Assembly (NCBI GenBank): GCA_002368865.1
Contig: DFDT01000082.1
Coordinates: 1 to 6,767 of the forward strand
Length of the DNA: 6,767 nucleotides
Origin: Lachnospiraceae bacterium UBA3821
Lineage (GTDB): Bacteria; Bacillota; Clostridia; Lachnospirales; Lachnospiraceae
Reading direction: 5' to 3'
Part shown: piece after piece, positions 5,251 through 6,767 of the stretch
How the letters are laid out: every line of letters starts with the position of its first letter
Numbering within the stretch: position 1 is the stretch's first letter
The notes under the pieces: model-generated
Told to the model about the DNA's origin: nothing
Database searches by the model: none
The model's input: only the letters and a program-made list of their open reading frames with translations
Program-made: the position numbers and the translations under genes

Positions 5251-6767
5251 CTAGCTGGAAGTTCTCTCAATATCCACGACGCTCTCAATGCCCCGTATCT
5301 TATCCACGATCCGCTCCAGTTCTTCTTTGTTGCTGATCTCAAAAGTCAACTGCAGCGTCGCTTCTCCCTGCTTGTTGGTACGGGTATTCATGGACAGGAT
5401 ATTGATGTTTTTCTCTGTCAACGCTTTGGCAATATCCGCCAACAGACCGCTTCTGTCATGCGCAAAGATCTTGATCTCCGTCTCATATTTCTCACTGCCG
5501 GTCTGCTCCGGTGCCTGCCATTCCGCATCGATCATCCTCTCCCGCTCCGATTCCGGCAAAGTCAGGATATTGATACAGTCCGTTCTGTGAATGGAGATTC
5601 CTCTGCCCCTGGTAACGAAGCCGACAATCTCATCCCCCGGCACAGGGGAACAGCACTTGGAAAAACGCACCGACAGATCCGCGATCCCCTTTACCACAAT
5701 GCCGCTCTTGGAACGGATATGGGTGGGATGATTGAGCTCTTTTGCCTCTCTGGCAGCGCTGGCCTCGGCAATGCTCTGCAAAACTTCCTCGTTGGTCAGC
5801 TCTTTCCGGTGCTCTTTTTCGTAGGCCTCCTGCATCTTATTGATGACCTGGCCTTCCTTCAGCGCCCCGTGCCCCACTGCCGCAAGCACACTCTCCCAAT
5901 CCCTGAATCCGTATTTGCGCAGGACCACATCCACATAATCCTGCTTCATCAACGTCGGAAGATTGATCCCTTTTGTTTTGCAGTACGCAGTCAAAAGTTC
6001 CTTTCCTCTGACGACATTGTCTTCCTTCAGCTCATTTTTAAACCACTGATTGATCTTGTTTTTCGCCTGCGTACTCTTGACGATATTCAGCCAGTCCCGG
6101 CTGGGGCCCTTGGAATTCTGAGAGGTAATGACCTCGATCCGGTCGCCGTTGTGGATCTCATAGTCAATGGTCACTAACTTCCCGTTCACCCTTGCGCCCA
6201 CCATCTTATTGCCCACCGCGGAATGAATGCTGTAAGCAAAATCGATCGGCGTGGAACCTGCCGGCAGATTTTTGACATCACCGGTAGGGGTGAAACAGTA
6301 CACATGATCCGAAAACAGATCCAGATCATTTTTCAGCAGATTCATGAACTCCTTATTGTCGGACATGTCCCGCTGCCATTCCAGGATCTGACGCAGCCAG
6401 ACTAATTTATCTTCCTCCTGGGTCTCCACATGTTTCCCGTCGGAGGCCTCCTTATATTTCCAATGCGCCGCAATACCGTATTCCGCAGCCTTGTGCATTT
6501 CAAAGGTACGGATCTGTACCTCAAAGGGCTGTCCGTTGCTTCCGATCAGCGTGGTATGCAGGGACTGGTACATATTTGCCTTCGGCATGGCGATGTAATC
6601 CTTAAAACGCCCCGGAATGGGCTTATACATTTCATGGATCACGCCCAGCGCCGCATAGCAATCCTTCACCGTATCCACAATGATCCGGACCGCAAACAGA
6701 TCGTAGATCTGATCCAGCGTCTTATTCTGATTCTTCATCTTTTTGTAGATACTGAAAAAGTGTTTTA
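5251..6767 (-). CDS. rel: bifunctional (p)ppGpp synthetase/hydrolase, 5' end outside the window
   Basis: Long RelA/SpoT homologue that makes and degrades the alarmone (p)ppGpp. The frame stays open past the internal Met at 6738 to the window edge (HFFSIYKKM, a conserved synthetase motif), so the start is missing; roughly 240 N-terminal residues with the HD hydrolase domain lie outside. Numbering from that internal Met: the synthetase half includes D13 in IYDLF, GRFKDYIAMPK (43-53), YQSLHT (57-62), EVQIRT (73-78) and AEYGIAAHW (85-93). RFKD is the R-x-K-D form of bifunctional Rel/SpoT enzymes, not the E-x-D-D of monofunctional RelA. A TGS domain spans about 144-206, the Cys/His domain about 342-390 (C362, C363, H384, C388), and the C-terminal ACT domain about 418-491. 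All domains appear intact and catalytic residues D13, Y57 and E73 are kept. First visible gene of the operon; its promoter and ribosome binding site are not in view. Confidence 0.95.
   Translation of the reverse strand, partial: KHFFSIYKKMKNQNKTLDQIYDLFAVRIIVDTVKDCYAALGVIHEMYKPIPGRFKDYIAMPKANMYQSLHTTLIGSNGQPFEVQIRTFEMHKAAEYGIAAHWKYKEASDGKHVETQEEDKLVWLRQILEWQRDMSDNKEFMNLLKNDLDLFSDHVYCFTPTGDVKNLPAGSTPIDFAYSIHSAVGNKMVGARVNGKLVTIDYEIHNGDRIEVITSQNSKGPSRDWLNIVKSTQAKNKINQWFKNELKEDNVVRGKELLTAYCKTKGINLPTLMKQDYVDVVLRKYGFRDWESVLAAVGHGALKEGQVINKMQEAYEKEHRKELTNEEVLQSIAEASAAREAKELNHPTHIRSKSGIVVKGIADLSVRFSKCCSPVPGDEIVGFVTRGRGISIHRTDCINILTLPESERERMIDAEWQAPEQTGSEKYETEIKIFAHDRSGLLADIAKALTEKNINILSMNTRTNKQGEATLQLTFEISNKEELERIVDKIRGIESVVDIERTSS

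Noticed and set aside
4798..6177. 459-codon open frame on the plus strand opposite rel and the hydrolase gene
   Set aside because: It lies antisense to two clearly conserved proteins, crosses their junction, has no recognisable motif, and its His/Leu/Arg-rich make-up is typical of a shadow frame of GC-richer coding DNA.
6736..6738. Internal Met at 6738 as the true start of Rel
   Set aside because: The same frame continues upstream to the edge with conserved synthetase residues (FFSIYKK), so the gene is truncated by the window and not by biology.

Overview
The window reads as chromosomal DNA of a low-to-mid GC Firmicute, most likely a clostridium of the Lachnospiraceae type. The grounds are the gene set (Rel-family (p)ppGpp synthetase, a glyoxalase II-like metallo-hydrolase and HemZ in a row), the purine-rich Shine-Dalgarno sites and the protein sequences. 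No species can be named from the sequence alone.

Right part (about 1735-6767), all on the minus strand: a tightly packed run in the order rel (5' end cut off by the window edge), a metallo-beta-lactamase-fold hydrolase, a CPA2/Kef-type cation:proton antiporter, and hemZ. The gaps are 24, 15 and 36 nt, with no terminator between the genes, so they look like one operon whose promoter lies beyond the right edge. Rel and the hydrolase beside HemZ is an arrangement I associate with Clostridia, often followed by hisS and aspS. Here the antiporter sits inside that run, and hisS/aspS do not follow.

Left part (1-1663): an AT-rich segment on the plus strand. It carries one gene, an AAA-type ATPase with a C-terminal DUF4143 / PD-(D/E)XK-like domain, convergent to the operon. 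A perfect 12-bp hairpin with T-runs on both strands (1682-1711) separates the two transcription units and probably terminates both. The ATPase gene is far poorer in G+C than the operon (one sampled 60-base line is 20/60 G+C, against 42/60 for a line in hemZ), which fits acquired cargo placed at the end of a housekeeping operon. Its most likely start is a TTG at 317 behind GGAGG.

Upstream of the ATPase, 316 bases without a gene are full of structure. There is a set of nested and mutually exclusive inverted repeats (33-171), including a 9-base loop-to-loop complementarity, a perfect 12-bp palindrome (118-129), and three TTTTTGACA boxes repeated at exactly 32-bp intervals (185, 217, 249) that look like tandem promoters or binding sites. 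This leader is the least explained part of the window. The operon genes themselves look intact and ordinary apart from the antiporter insertion.
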